In this document: piece by piece, positions 23,055-30,937 of the stretch
How positions within the stretch are numbered: the first letter of the stretch is position 1
Layout: each line of letters starts with the position of its first letter
DNA from: Schumannella sp. 10F1B-5-1
GTDB taxonomy: Bacteria; Actinomycetota; Actinomycetes; Actinomycetales; Microbacteriaceae
Direction: 5' to 3'
Length of the DNA: 64,000 nucleotides
Assembly (NCBI RefSeq): GCF_006517535.1
Contig: NZ_VHQH01000036.1
Location: 467,577 to 531,576 of the forward strand
The notes under the pieces: generated by a model
Seen by the model: only the letters and a program-made list of their open reading frames with translations
Database searches by the model: none
What the model was told of the DNA's origin: nothing
Made by a program: the position numbers and the translations under genes

Positions 23055-26000
23055 GAGGACCGAGGTGGAGACGACCGGCGCGCTGTCGGAGGCGGACTCG
23101 GACACGAGGACTGACCCCGCGACGGCGGCGACGGACGTCGCAGTGAGCGACGGAGCGCGCGAGCTCGTGCCCCGGCTCTCGGCGCGCGAGATCGCCGCGG
23201 CGCTCGAGCTGCCGCCGCCGACCGACGAGCAGGTGGCCGTGATCGAGTCGCCGCTCGCGCCGGCGCTCGTCGTGGCCGGCGCCGGAAGCGGCAAGACCGA
23301 GACGATGGCCTCGCGCGTGCTGTGGCTGGTCGCGAACGGCTTCGTCGACCCCGCGCAGATCCTCGGGCTCACCTTCACCCGCAAGGCCGCCGGCGAGCTG
23401 GGCGAGCGCATGCGGCGCCGCATCGCGCAGCTGCGGGCGATCGGGCTCGTGCCCGAGCGCGCCGACGCGGTCGACGACCCCGCCGCCGATCTGCTCGACA
23501 CCCCGACGATCGCGACCTACAACGCCTTCGCCAGCGCGATCTTCCGCGACAACGCGCCGCTCGTCGGCTACGACGGCGACGCGGTGCTGCTCGGCGAGGC
23601 GGCGACCTGGCTGATGGCGCGCGAGCTCGTCGCGCGCAGCGCCGACCTGCGCCTGGCCGACACCGAGAAGTCGGTGGATGTGCTCACGACCGCGGTCGTC
23701 ACGCTCTCGAACCAGCTCGGCGAGAACGTCGCCGATGCCGAGGCGGTGCGTGCCATGTCGGCCGACTTCGGCACCCTCCGCGACCTGCCGCTCGGCGGCA
23801 CCAAGGCCTACAGGGGCGACGGCGAGCTCGGGATCATCGAGCGGGTCGCCGCCCTCCCCGCGCTGCTCGACCTGGCGCTCGAGCTGCGGCGCGCCAAGCG
23901 CGAGCGCGCGGCGATCGAGTTCAGCGACCAGGTCGCGACGGCGCTGCGCATCGTCGAGGCCAACCCGCACGTCGTCGAGGAGCTGCGCACGCGGTACCGC
24001 GTCGTCATCCTGGACGAGTACCAGGACACGAGCGTCGTGCAGACCCGGCTGCTCGCGGGGCTGTTCCGCGCGCATCCGGTCATGGCGGTCGGCGACCCGA
24101 ACCAGTCGATCTACGGCTGGCGCGGCGCGAGCGCCGCGGGGCTGGCGCAGTTCGGCGCCTGGTTCGGCGACCGCGACCCCGACCGCGATCGCGACGACCG
24201 GACCGAGACGGGGACTCCGCGGACGCCGGGATCCGCGCCCACCGCCGCGCGCTTCGACCTCAGCACGAGCTGGCGCAACGGCCGCCGCATCCTCGACGCC
24301 GCCAACGTGCTGATCGCGCCGCTCGCGGGGGGCGCGGGGCGCGGCGCCTCGGTCGCGGTGCGCGAGCTGGGCGCGCGGCCGGGCGCCGACGAGCATCCGA
24401 TCGAGCTGCGCTATCCCGAGACGGTCGTCGACGAGGCGGATGCGGTGGCGGCGTGGTTCCGCGACCGGCTGGCCGATCCGGGGGAGTGGAAGGACGTCGA
24501 CGGCGTCGCCACGCCGCCGTCGGCCGCGCTCATCCTGCGGGCGCGCGCCACGCTCGAGCAGTTCCTGCGCGCGTTCCGCTCGGCGGGAGTGCCGTACCAC
24601 GTGCTCGGCGTCGGCGGCCTGCTGGCCGAGCCGCTCGTGGCCGACCTGGTCGCCGCGCTCGCCGTGCTCGACGACCCGCGGGCGAACTCCGAGCTCATCC
24701 GCCTGCTGGTGGGCTCGCGCTGGCGGCTCGGCACCGCCGACGTGGCGGCGCTGCACGAGCTCGCGCGCTGGCTCGAGCGTCGCGACCTCGCCCAGCAGCC
24801 GCTCGATCCGGAGGTCGTGCGGGCGCTGCGCGGCTCGCTCGCCGACGACGACAGCGCGTCGCTGGTCGACGCGCTCGACTTCGTCGCCACGGCGCGCGAC
24901 GATCACCGCGCGCTCGGCGGCTTCAGCGACGAGGGGCTGCGGCGACTCCGTGAGGCGGGCACGCTGTTCGCCGGGCTGCGGCGCCGCGTGCGCCTCGACC
25001 TCGACGATCTGGTGACCATCGTCATCCAAGAGCTGGGCCTCGACATCGAGGCCGCCGCCAACGAGACGCGCGCCGGCTCGGGGCGGGTGCTCGAGGCGTT
25101 CTTCGACGCGCTCGCGGGGTTCCAGCAGATCGGCCAGCAGGCCTCGCTGCGGGCGTTCCTCGGCTGGCTGCGCGAGGCGGAGGCGCGCGAACGCTTGTCG
25201 CCGCGCTCGGATCCGCCCGAGCCGGGCTGCGTGCAGATCATCACGATCCACGGCGCGAAGGGTCTCGAGTGGGACCTCGTCGCCGTCTCGCGCCTGGTGA
25301 CCGACGAGATGCCGTCGAAGGTGCGCGACGCCTCGGGATGGCTGGCCTTCGGCCAGCTGCCCTACGAGTTCCGCGGCGACGCCGATGCGCTCGCGCCGCT
25401 CGACTGGCGCACGGTCGAGACGCGCGCCGAGCTGAAGAGGCGCATCGAGGGCTTCAAGACCGAGTTCAGGGCCGATCAGCTCGCCGAGGACCGCCGGCTC
25501 GCCTACGTCGCGGTGACGCGCGCGCGCCGCCGGCTGCTGCTCACCGGGTCGTTCTGGTCGTCGCAGAAGGAGTCCCGCGCGCCCGGAGCGTTCCTGCAGG
25601 AGCTCGCCGAGGCTGGACTGCTGCAGGCGCTGCCGGAGGCCCCGGTCAACGAGACGAATCCGCTGGCGGTCGAGCCCGAGCGCGTCGCCTGGCCGCGCGA
25701 GCCGCTCGGCTCGCGGCGGGCGCGCGTGGAGGCCGCCGCCGACTACGTGCGGCGCGCCGACCCGGAGCACGCCGGCGCGTGGGCGCGCGACGTGGAGCTG
25801 CTGCTCGAAGAGCGTCGCCAGCGCCTCGCCGGAGCGGATGCGGCCGTCGTGCCCGAGCGCATCCCGGCCTCGCGCTTCAAGGACTGGGTCGACGACCCCG
25901 CCGCCGTGCTCGCCGAGCTGCGGCGCCCGATGCCCGAGCGTCCCTATCGAGCGACCCGGCTCGGCACGCTGTTCCACGCCTGGGTCGAGCACCGCAGCGA

Positions 26001-26526
26001 TCCGGATGCCGCCATGGCCGGCTTCGACGAGCTGGATGCGCTCGCGACCGAGCTCGACGGCGGCGACGATGATCGGCTCACGGCGGTCGACGCCGAGCGC
26101 TTCGCGCAGCTGCGGGCGACCTTCGAGGCCTCGCCCTGGGCGGCGCGGCGCCCGGTCGACGTCGAGCGCGAGATCCACCTGCCGCTGGGCGGGCGCACGG
26201 TCGTGTGCAAGATCGACGCCGTCTACGCCGACGGTGAGCCGGGCTCGGAGCGCTTCGAGATCGTCGACTGGAAGACCGGCCGTGCGCCTCGCGATGCGCG
26301 CGACCGCGAGCTCAAGCAGCTGCAGCTCGCGCTCTACCGGCTCGCCTACGCCCGCTGGCGCGGCGTCGATCCCGAGCGCATCGACGCGGCGTTCTACTTC
26401 GTGGCCGACGACGAGGTGCTGCGCCCCGAGCGGGTCGACGACGCCGAGGAGCTCGCCGCCCGCTGGCAGGCTGCGATGACCCGCCTCACGCCGGGCGACG
26501 CGGAGGCGGTGCATCCCCGCCGGTGA
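23047..26526 (+). CDS. adnB: AdnB-like UvrD/Rep helicase-nuclease subunit
   Basis: A 1159-residue protein. A complete SF1A motor is present: TDEQVAVIESP, GAGSGKTETMASR, LTFTRKAAGELGERM, VILDEYQDTSVVQTRL, GDPNQSIYGWRG, TIHGAKGLEWDLVAV and AVTRARRRLL. A RecB-type nuclease ends the chain (VVCKIDAVYADGE, IVDWKTGRAP, LQLALYRLAY). It is expected to be the active motor of an AdnAB heterodimer that processes broken DNA. GTG 23047 overlaps the adnA-like stop. The first 60 residues are acidic and disordered. Its last 41 bp overlap the convergent LysR gene. Confidence 0.87.
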   Translation: MTERTEVETTGALSEADSDTRTDPATAATDVAVSDGARELVPRLSAREIAAALELPPPTDEQVAVIESPLAPALVVAGAGSGKTETMASRVLWLVANGFVDPAQILGLTFTRKAAGELGERMRRRIAQLRAIGLVPERADAVDDPAADLLDTPTIATYNAFASAIFRDNAPLVGYDGDAVLLGEAATWLMARELVARSADLRLADTEKSVDVLTTAVVTLSNQLGENVADAEAVRAMSADFGTLRDLPLGGTKAYRGDGELGIIERVAALPALLDLALELRRAKRERAAIEFSDQVATALRIVEANPHVVEELRTRYRVVILDEYQDTSVVQTRLLAGLFRAHPVMAVGDPNQSIYGWRGASAAGLAQFGAWFGDRDPDRDRDDRTETGTPRTPGSAPTAARFDLSTSWRNGRRILDAANVLIAPLAGGAGRGASVAVRELGARPGADEHPIELRYPETVVDEADAVAAWFRDRLADPGEWKDVDGVATPPSAALILRARATLEQFLRAFRSAGVPYHVLGVGGLLAEPLVADLVAALAVLDDPRANSELIRLLVGSRWRLGTADVAALHELARWLERRDLAQQPLDPEVVRALRGSLADDDSASLVDALDFVATARDDHRALGGFSDEGLRRLREAGTLFAGLRRRVRLDLDDLVTIVIQELGLDIEAAANETRAGSGRVLEAFFDALAGFQQIGQQASLRAFLGWLREAEARERLSPRSDPPEPGCVQIITIHGAKGLEWDLVAVSRLVTDEMPSKVRDASGWLAFGQLPYEFRGDADALAPLDWRTVETRAELKRRIEGFKTEFRADQLAEDRRLAYVAVTRARRRLLLTGSFWSSQKESRAPGAFLQELAEAGLLQALPEAPVNETNPLAVEPERVAWPREPLGSRRARVEAAADYVRRADPEHAGAWARDVELLLEERRQRLAGADAAVVPERIPASRFKDWVDDPAAVLAELRRPMPERPYRATRLGTLFHAWVEHRSDPDAAMAGFDELDALATELDGGDDDRLTAVDAERFAQLRATFEASPWAARRPVDVEREIHLPLGGRTVVCKIDAVYADGEPGSERFEIVDWKTGRAPRDARDRELKQLQLALYRLAYARWRGVDPERIDAAFYFVADDEVLRPERVDDAEELAARWQAAMTRLTPGDAEAVHPRR

Positions 26527-27349
26527 TGGCGGTGATGAGCGCCTCGACCGGCTCGCGCGGCGCGCGGGGATTGTCGAGCAGGGTGAAGTCGATCTCGCGC
26601 AGCAGTGGCAGCCCGAGCTGCGCGGTGACGTCGCGCAGGTTCTCGGGCACGAGGTTCTGCGGCAGCACCGTGACCCCGAGCCCGGCGCGCAGGGCCGCGT
26701 GCACACCGTTGATCTCGCGCACCGTGCAGGTGATGCGCCAGCTGCGGCCCACATCCTCGAGCGCCTGAATCGCGACCGACCGCGAGAGACTCGGCGCCTG
26801 GTACGCGACCAGGGGGAGCGGGGCGTCCGGGTCGATCTCGAGGTCGCGGTGCGCGACCCAGACGAGCCGCTCGCGGCGGACGAGCCGGCCCTCGGCGCGC
26901 CCGGACTCCTGCTTCACGAACACGAGATCGAGGGCGCCGGCGGCCAGGCGACGGGCGAGCATCCCGCTCTGCGCGACCGTCAGCTCGAGCGTGATCTGCG
27001 GGTGCACGCGGCGGAATCGACGCAGGATGCGCGGCAGCTCGGTCTGGGCGAGGTCGTCGGCCGATCCGAAGCGCAGACGGCCGCGCATGGCCGAGCCGCT
27101 GAAGTAGGCCGCGGCGCCGTCGTGCGCCGAGAGGATGCCGCGGGCGAATCCCAGCATCGCGCGGCCGTTGTCGGTCAGCGCGACCTGGCGGGTGTCGCGC
27201 TGCACCAGCGCCCGGCCGGCGGCGGCTTCGAGGCGCTGCACGTGCTGGCTGACGGTCGGCTGGCTCAGGCCGAGCTGCTCGGCGGCGCGCGTGAAGCTCA
27301 GGGTCTCGGCCACGGCGGCGAAGGTGCGCAGCAGCTGCGGATCGAACAT
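26486..27349 (-). CDS. LysR family transcriptional regulator
   Basis: A 287-residue protein with a strong N-terminal winged HTH (LSFTRAAEQLGLSQPTVSQHVQRLEAAAG) and a type 2 periplasmic-binding effector domain from about residue 90. It is divergent from an MFS efflux-type transporter with a perfect dyad between them, so it probably regulates itself and the transporter. The two genes sit inside a block otherwise devoted to DNA repair. The C-terminal tail overlaps the adnB-like gene on the opposite strand. Confidence 0.9.
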   Translation of the reverse strand: MFDPQLLRTFAAVAETLSFTRAAEQLGLSQPTVSQHVQRLEAAAGRALVQRDTRQVALTDNGRAMLGFARGILSAHDGAAAYFSGSAMRGRLRFGSADDLAQTELPRILRRFRRVHPQITLELTVAQSGMLARRLAAGALDLVFVKQESGRAEGRLVRRERLVWVAHRDLEIDPDAPLPLVAYQAPSLSRSVAIQALEDVGRSWRITCTVREINGVHAALRAGLGVTVLPQNLVPENLRDVTAQLGLPLLREIDFTLLDNPRAPREPVEALITAITGGDAPPPRRPA

Positions 27350-27361
27350 CCTGGGCTCCCG

Positions 27362-27380
27362 TCATTGATGAACTCAATGA
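27362..27380. promoter_or_regulatory. LysR operator candidate
   Basis: TCATTGA-TGAAC-TCAATGA is a perfect 7-bp inverted repeat with a 5-base centre and contains the T-N11-A core expected for LysR boxes. It lies 12 bp upstream of the LysR start, between the two divergent genes. Confidence 0.75.
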
Positions 27381-27417
27381 GACTAATAGCGGTGATCGGG
27401 TCGAGCAATGATGCCCG

Positions 27418-28782
27418 ATGTGGTCATCTGGGAGGGTGAGTTCTCGACCCGCCCGCAGCGCAGCGCCGATCGTCGATCCGACCGTGACCGAGCCCATCCC
27501 GGTGCTGGAGCAGAGGCCCCGCTGGCGCGACACCGTCAGCGCGCTGCGGGCGCACAACTACCGGCTCTACCTGCTGGGCCAGGTCTTCGCCAACACGGGC
27601 GGCTGGATGGCGCGCATCGCGATCGACTGGCTCGTGCTCGAGCTGACCGGCAATGTCGCGCTGGTCGGCCTGGCCGTGACCCTGCAGTTCGCCCCCACAC
27701 TACTGCTCGGGCCCTGGGCCGGCGTCATCTCCGACCGGTTCCGACGGCACAGCGTGCTCATCGCGACGCAGAGCGTCGGCACGATCGCCAACGCCGTGCT
27801 GGCGGTGCTCGTGCTGACCGGCGCCATCGCGGCGTGGCACGTCTTCGTCGTCGCGGGGGTGACGGGCGTCTCGATGGCGATCGACGGGCCGTCGCGCTCG
27901 GCGTTCGTGGCCGAGATGGTCGGCACCCACCGCCTGCGCAACGCGATCAGCATCAACGCGACGATCTTCCACCTCGGCGGACTGCTCGGCCCCGCGATCA
28001 GCGGCGTGCTGATCGTGCTCGTCGGGTCGGGCGTCTCGATCGCCATCAACGCCGGCACCTCGCTCGTCGCCGTGCTCGCGCTCGTGCTGATGCGGCGCCA
28101 CGAGCTCATCGCGGTGGCACGCACGCCCGCGGCGCCGGGCCAGATCCGCGAGGCGCTGCGCTACCTCGTGCGCAAGCCCACCATCCTGTGGCCGATGGTC
28201 GTGCTCGCCTCGGTCGCGATCTTCGGGATGAACCTGCCCGTGCTGTTCACGGCGGCGGCGAACGAGGGCTACCACACGGGCGCCGCCGGCTACGGGCTCT
28301 ACAGCTCGCTCGCCGCGGTGGGCGCGTTCATCGGCGCGATCCTCTCGACGCGCCGCCGGGCGCTGCGGCTGCGGGCGATCGTCGGCGCCGCCATCCTGTA
28401 CGGCGTGGTCACGATGCTCGCCGGCGTCGCGCCCATCGTGCTCGTGTTCCTCGGCGCGCTCGTCGGCATCGGCATCACGCGAGTGACCTTCGCGACCGGA
28501 GCCGAGTCGCTCACCCAGCTGTCGACGAACCTGGCGATCCGCGGGCGGATCATGTCGTTCTACCTCATGACGGTGGTCGGCGGTCAGGCCCTCGGCGGCG
28601 TGCTCATGGGCGCGATCGCGGAATCGTTCGGGCCGACCGTCGCCTTCGTCGTCGCCGGGGGAGTGCCCGCGCTCACGGCGACGACCGTCGCGATCGTGCT
28701 CGCCCGCCGCGGGCGCCTCGGACTCACCTTCGCGCTGCCGTGGCGCGGACGCTTCGTGCGGATCGTGCCGCGCGCGATCTGA
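27418..28782 (+). CDS. MFS transporter (enterobactin exporter/drug efflux-like, MFS_3)
   Basis: Up to 454 residues with 11-12 predicted membrane helices. The segment NYRLYLLGQVFANTGGWMARIAIDWLVLE matches the first helix of the EntS/MFS_3 group, and LLGPWAGVISDRFRRH is the loop 2-3 motif. SRSAFVAEMV and NAISINATIFHLGGLLGPAISG also fit. The substrate is unknown. ATG 27418 gives the longest frame. GTG 27436 and GTG 27481 (MTEPIPVLEQ) are reasonable alternatives, since the first 20 codons look unlike protein. Probable control is by the divergent LysR protein. Confidence 0.85.
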   Translation: MWSSGRVSSRPARSAAPIVDPTVTEPIPVLEQRPRWRDTVSALRAHNYRLYLLGQVFANTGGWMARIAIDWLVLELTGNVALVGLAVTLQFAPTLLLGPWAGVISDRFRRHSVLIATQSVGTIANAVLAVLVLTGAIAAWHVFVVAGVTGVSMAIDGPSRSAFVAEMVGTHRLRNAISINATIFHLGGLLGPAISGVLIVLVGSGVSIAINAGTSLVAVLALVLMRRHELIAVARTPAAPGQIREALRYLVRKPTILWPMVVLASVAIFGMNLPVLFTAAANEGYHTGAAGYGLYSSLAAVGAFIGAILSTRRRALRLRAIVGAAILYGVVTMLAGVAPIVLVFLGALVGIGITRVTFATGAESLTQLSTNLAIRGRIMSFYLMTVVGGQALGGVLMGAIAESFGPTVAFVVAGGVPALTATTVAIVLARRGRLGLTFALPWRGRFVRIVPRAI

Positions 28783-28811
28783 GTGCGCGAACCTCTGCTC
28801 GCGCCGGGGCC

Positions 28812-29831
28812 TCAGCTCGCCTTCTCGACCCGGTCCTTCTCGACGCGGTCCTTCTCGATGCCGTCGAGCAGCTGCTCGACGTCGGTCACGGCCAGAACGG
28901 GCGCGGTGGGCGGCCCGAGCTGGTTGCCGAGCTGGGACTGCACGTCGTCGACCAGACCGTGCAGCATCCGCACCGCGTCGTCGACGATGTCGGTGCTGCG
29001 CGTCTGGGTGCCGTGCAGCAGCCAGCTCGCGATCTCGAGCTCGGCGTAGAAGCTCGCGCGCGCGCCGATCTGGCGGTCCGCGGCCGGACGCGCCTGCAGG
29101 TAGGCCGCGATGGCCGTCTCGGCCAGCTCGCTGCGGCGGCCCGAGAACAGCCAGGCCAGGTCGCGCGCCGGGTCGGCGACGCGCAGCTCGTGCCAGTCGA
29201 GCACGCCGACGACCTGCTCGGCGTGGCTGAGCACGGTGTCGGCGCCGAGGTCGCCGTTGATCACGGTGGGCTGGTACTGCCAGAGGCGGTCGTCGGCGAG
29301 GGCGCCCTCCCAGCGCTCGCGCAGCGCGGCCGGCAGCAGACCGGTCTCGATCGCCTTGGCGACGAGCGCACCCGAGGTCTGGTGCGCGTGCACCGGGCCG
29401 AGCGAGGGGAGGCCCACCTCGGTGACGCAGCTGGTCGGCAGCGAGTGGATGGCGGCGATGGCCTGGCCGATCGACGCGGCCAGATCGGCGGTCAGCGACG
29501 AGACCGGCGTCTTGGATCCGCCGACGAACTCGTAGACGACGGCGCGCGTGCCGTCGACCGGGGTCTGGCCCGCCGGTGTAGTCACCTCGAAGGGCAGACG
29601 CGACCGGGTTCCGGCCGTCAGCGCGCCGAGCGCCAGCAGGTCGGCCGACTGGCGCGACTCCGCCGCCTCGGTGCGCGGAACCCGCACGACGAACCAGCGC
29701 TCGTCGCGCGTGCTCAGCAGAGCGGTGTCGAAGTCGCCGCCCGCGGCGCCGATCCGCGAGGCCGCGACCACGTCGAGCCCGGCCACAGCCGAGGTGGCGA
29801 GCGCGGCTAGAGTGAGAGGGGTTCTGGCCAT
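28812..29831 (-). CDS. Phosphotransferase (aminoglycoside/macrolide phosphotransferase-like)
   Basis: A 339-residue protein of the APH kinase fold. Catalytic and metal motifs are visible as VINGDLGADTVL (HGD type with Asn in place of His) and GVLDWHELRVADPARDLAWL near residues 215-245. Such genes beside nudC and uvrD2 are recalled in actinobacteria and are often annotated macrolide 2'-phosphotransferase, though resistance is not implied. The C-terminus repeats KDRVE twice. ATG 29831 follows TACCCT by seven bases. Confidence 0.8.
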   Translation of the reverse strand: MARTPLTLAALATSAVAGLDVVAASRIGAAGGDFDTALLSTRDERWFVVRVPRTEAAESRQSADLLALGALTAGTRSRLPFEVTTPAGQTPVDGTRAVVYEFVGGSKTPVSSLTADLAASIGQAIAAIHSLPTSCVTEVGLPSLGPVHAHQTSGALVAKAIETGLLPAALRERWEGALADDRLWQYQPTVINGDLGADTVLSHAEQVVGVLDWHELRVADPARDLAWLFSGRRSELAETAIAAYLQARPAADRQIGARASFYAELEIASWLLHGTQTRSTDIVDDAVRMLHGLVDDVQSQLGNQLGPPTAPVLAVTDVEQLLDGIEKDRVEKDRVEKAS

Positions 29832-29838
29832 GCCCCAC

Positions 29839-29844
29839 AGGGTA
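29839..29844 (-). promoter_or_regulatory. -10 hexamer TACCCT for the phosphotransferase
   Basis: Seven-base spacer to ATG 29831 on the minus strand. Confidence 0.5.
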
Positions 29845-29958
29845 GGTCGGCGAGCCCCGCGCGAAGCCCGCGCCACGCCCGTGCCCGCCCGTTCCGCAGT
29901 CAGGCCGACATCCATCCGCGAAGCGCCGACGCATCCCGTCGGCGAGCCAGGAGGCCCC

Positions 29959-30933
29959 GTGACCCCGTCGTTCGCCGAGCGGCTCACCCTCGCCCGTGCC
30001 GAGCTCGACCGCGATCATCTGACGCGAGCGACGCCGATCGACGAGCTGCTGGCGACACCCGGCGCGCGCACGGTGCTGCTGCACGACGGTCAGGCGCTCG
30101 TCGACGGCGCCGCTCTCGTGCTGCTGCCGCCGGCCTCGACGGCCGCGACGACCGCGGCGCAGGGCGGCTTCGCGCTCTATCTGGGGCGCACGCTCGCGGG
30201 CGCTCCGGATGCGGACCTCGACGCGCCCGTGATCGCGCTGGTCGTCACCGACGACGACGCCGCCGAGCGCGCGCTGGCCAGCGCCCGCGAGTCGGGGCGC
30301 GATCTCGCCTGGGGCGACCTGCGTCGCCTCGGCGCGGAGATGTCCACGCGCGACGCCGGCATCTTCACCGAGGCCCTCGCCCTGGCCAACTGGCACCGCT
30401 CCTACGGCTTCGCTCCCGCATCCGGTCGCGCCACCGAGCTGCGCCAGGGCGGCTGGGTGCGGGTGGACGCCGACACCGGCAAGGAGTTCTTCCCCCGCAC
30501 CGACGCCGCGATCATCGTGGGCGTCATCGACGCCGACGACCGCCTGCTGCTCGGCTCGAACGCGCTCTGGCCGGCCGATCGCTTCTCGCTGCTGGCCGGC
30601 TTCGTCGAGCCGGGCGAGTCGCTCGAGGCGGCCGTGCAGCGCGAGGTGTTCGAGGAGTCGGGGGTGCGCGTCGTCGAGCCGCGCTACCTGGGCAGCCAGC
30701 CGTGGCCGTTCCCGGCGTCGCTCATGGTCGGCTTCCTCGCGCGGGTCGCCGACGGCGCGAGCGTCGAGACGCGTCCCGATGGCGAGGAGATCCTCGACCT
30801 GCGCTGGTTCACCCGCGCCGAGCTCGCGGCGGCCGTCGCCGACGCGACCCTGCGGCTGCCCGGTCGCAGCTCGATCGCCCGCGCGATCATCGAGGAGTGG
30901 TACGGCGGCGACCTCGGCGACGACAGCTGGTGA
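29959..30933 (+). CDS. nudC: NADH/NAD pyrophosphatase NudC lacking zinc-ribbon cysteines
   Basis: A 324-residue protein. The Nudix box GFVEPGESLEAAVQREVFEESGV begins at residue 214 and the NudC-specific SQPWPFP lies at 246-252. The enzyme hydrolyses NADH to NMNH and AMP and can remove NAD caps from RNA. The zinc-ribbon position (residues 148-182) keeps its frame words GGWVR and FFPRTD. All four Cys are missing, with FAPASG where FCPxCG is usual and DADTGKE in the second half. GTG 29959 has AGGAGG upstream. UvrD2 starts 4 bp after its stop. Confidence 0.9.
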   Translation: MTPSFAERLTLARAELDRDHLTRATPIDELLATPGARTVLLHDGQALVDGAALVLLPPASTAATTAAQGGFALYLGRTLAGAPDADLDAPVIALVVTDDDAAERALASARESGRDLAWGDLRRLGAEMSTRDAGIFTEALALANWHRSYGFAPASGRATELRQGGWVRVDADTGKEFFPRTDAAIIVGVIDADDRLLLGSNALWPADRFSLLAGFVEPGESLEAAVQREVFEESGVRVVEPRYLGSQPWPFPASLMVGFLARVADGASVETRPDGEEILDLRWFTRAELAAAVADATLRLPGRSSIARAIIEEWYGGDLGDDSW

Positions 30934-30937
30934 GCCG

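Noticed and set aside
19740-23501. 1253-codon open frame on the minus strand opposite the adnA-like gene
   Set aside because: Its Arg/Ala/Gly-rich, motif-free composition is a typical shadow of a high-GC gene in another frame. The plus-strand product has clear helicase and nuclease motifs.
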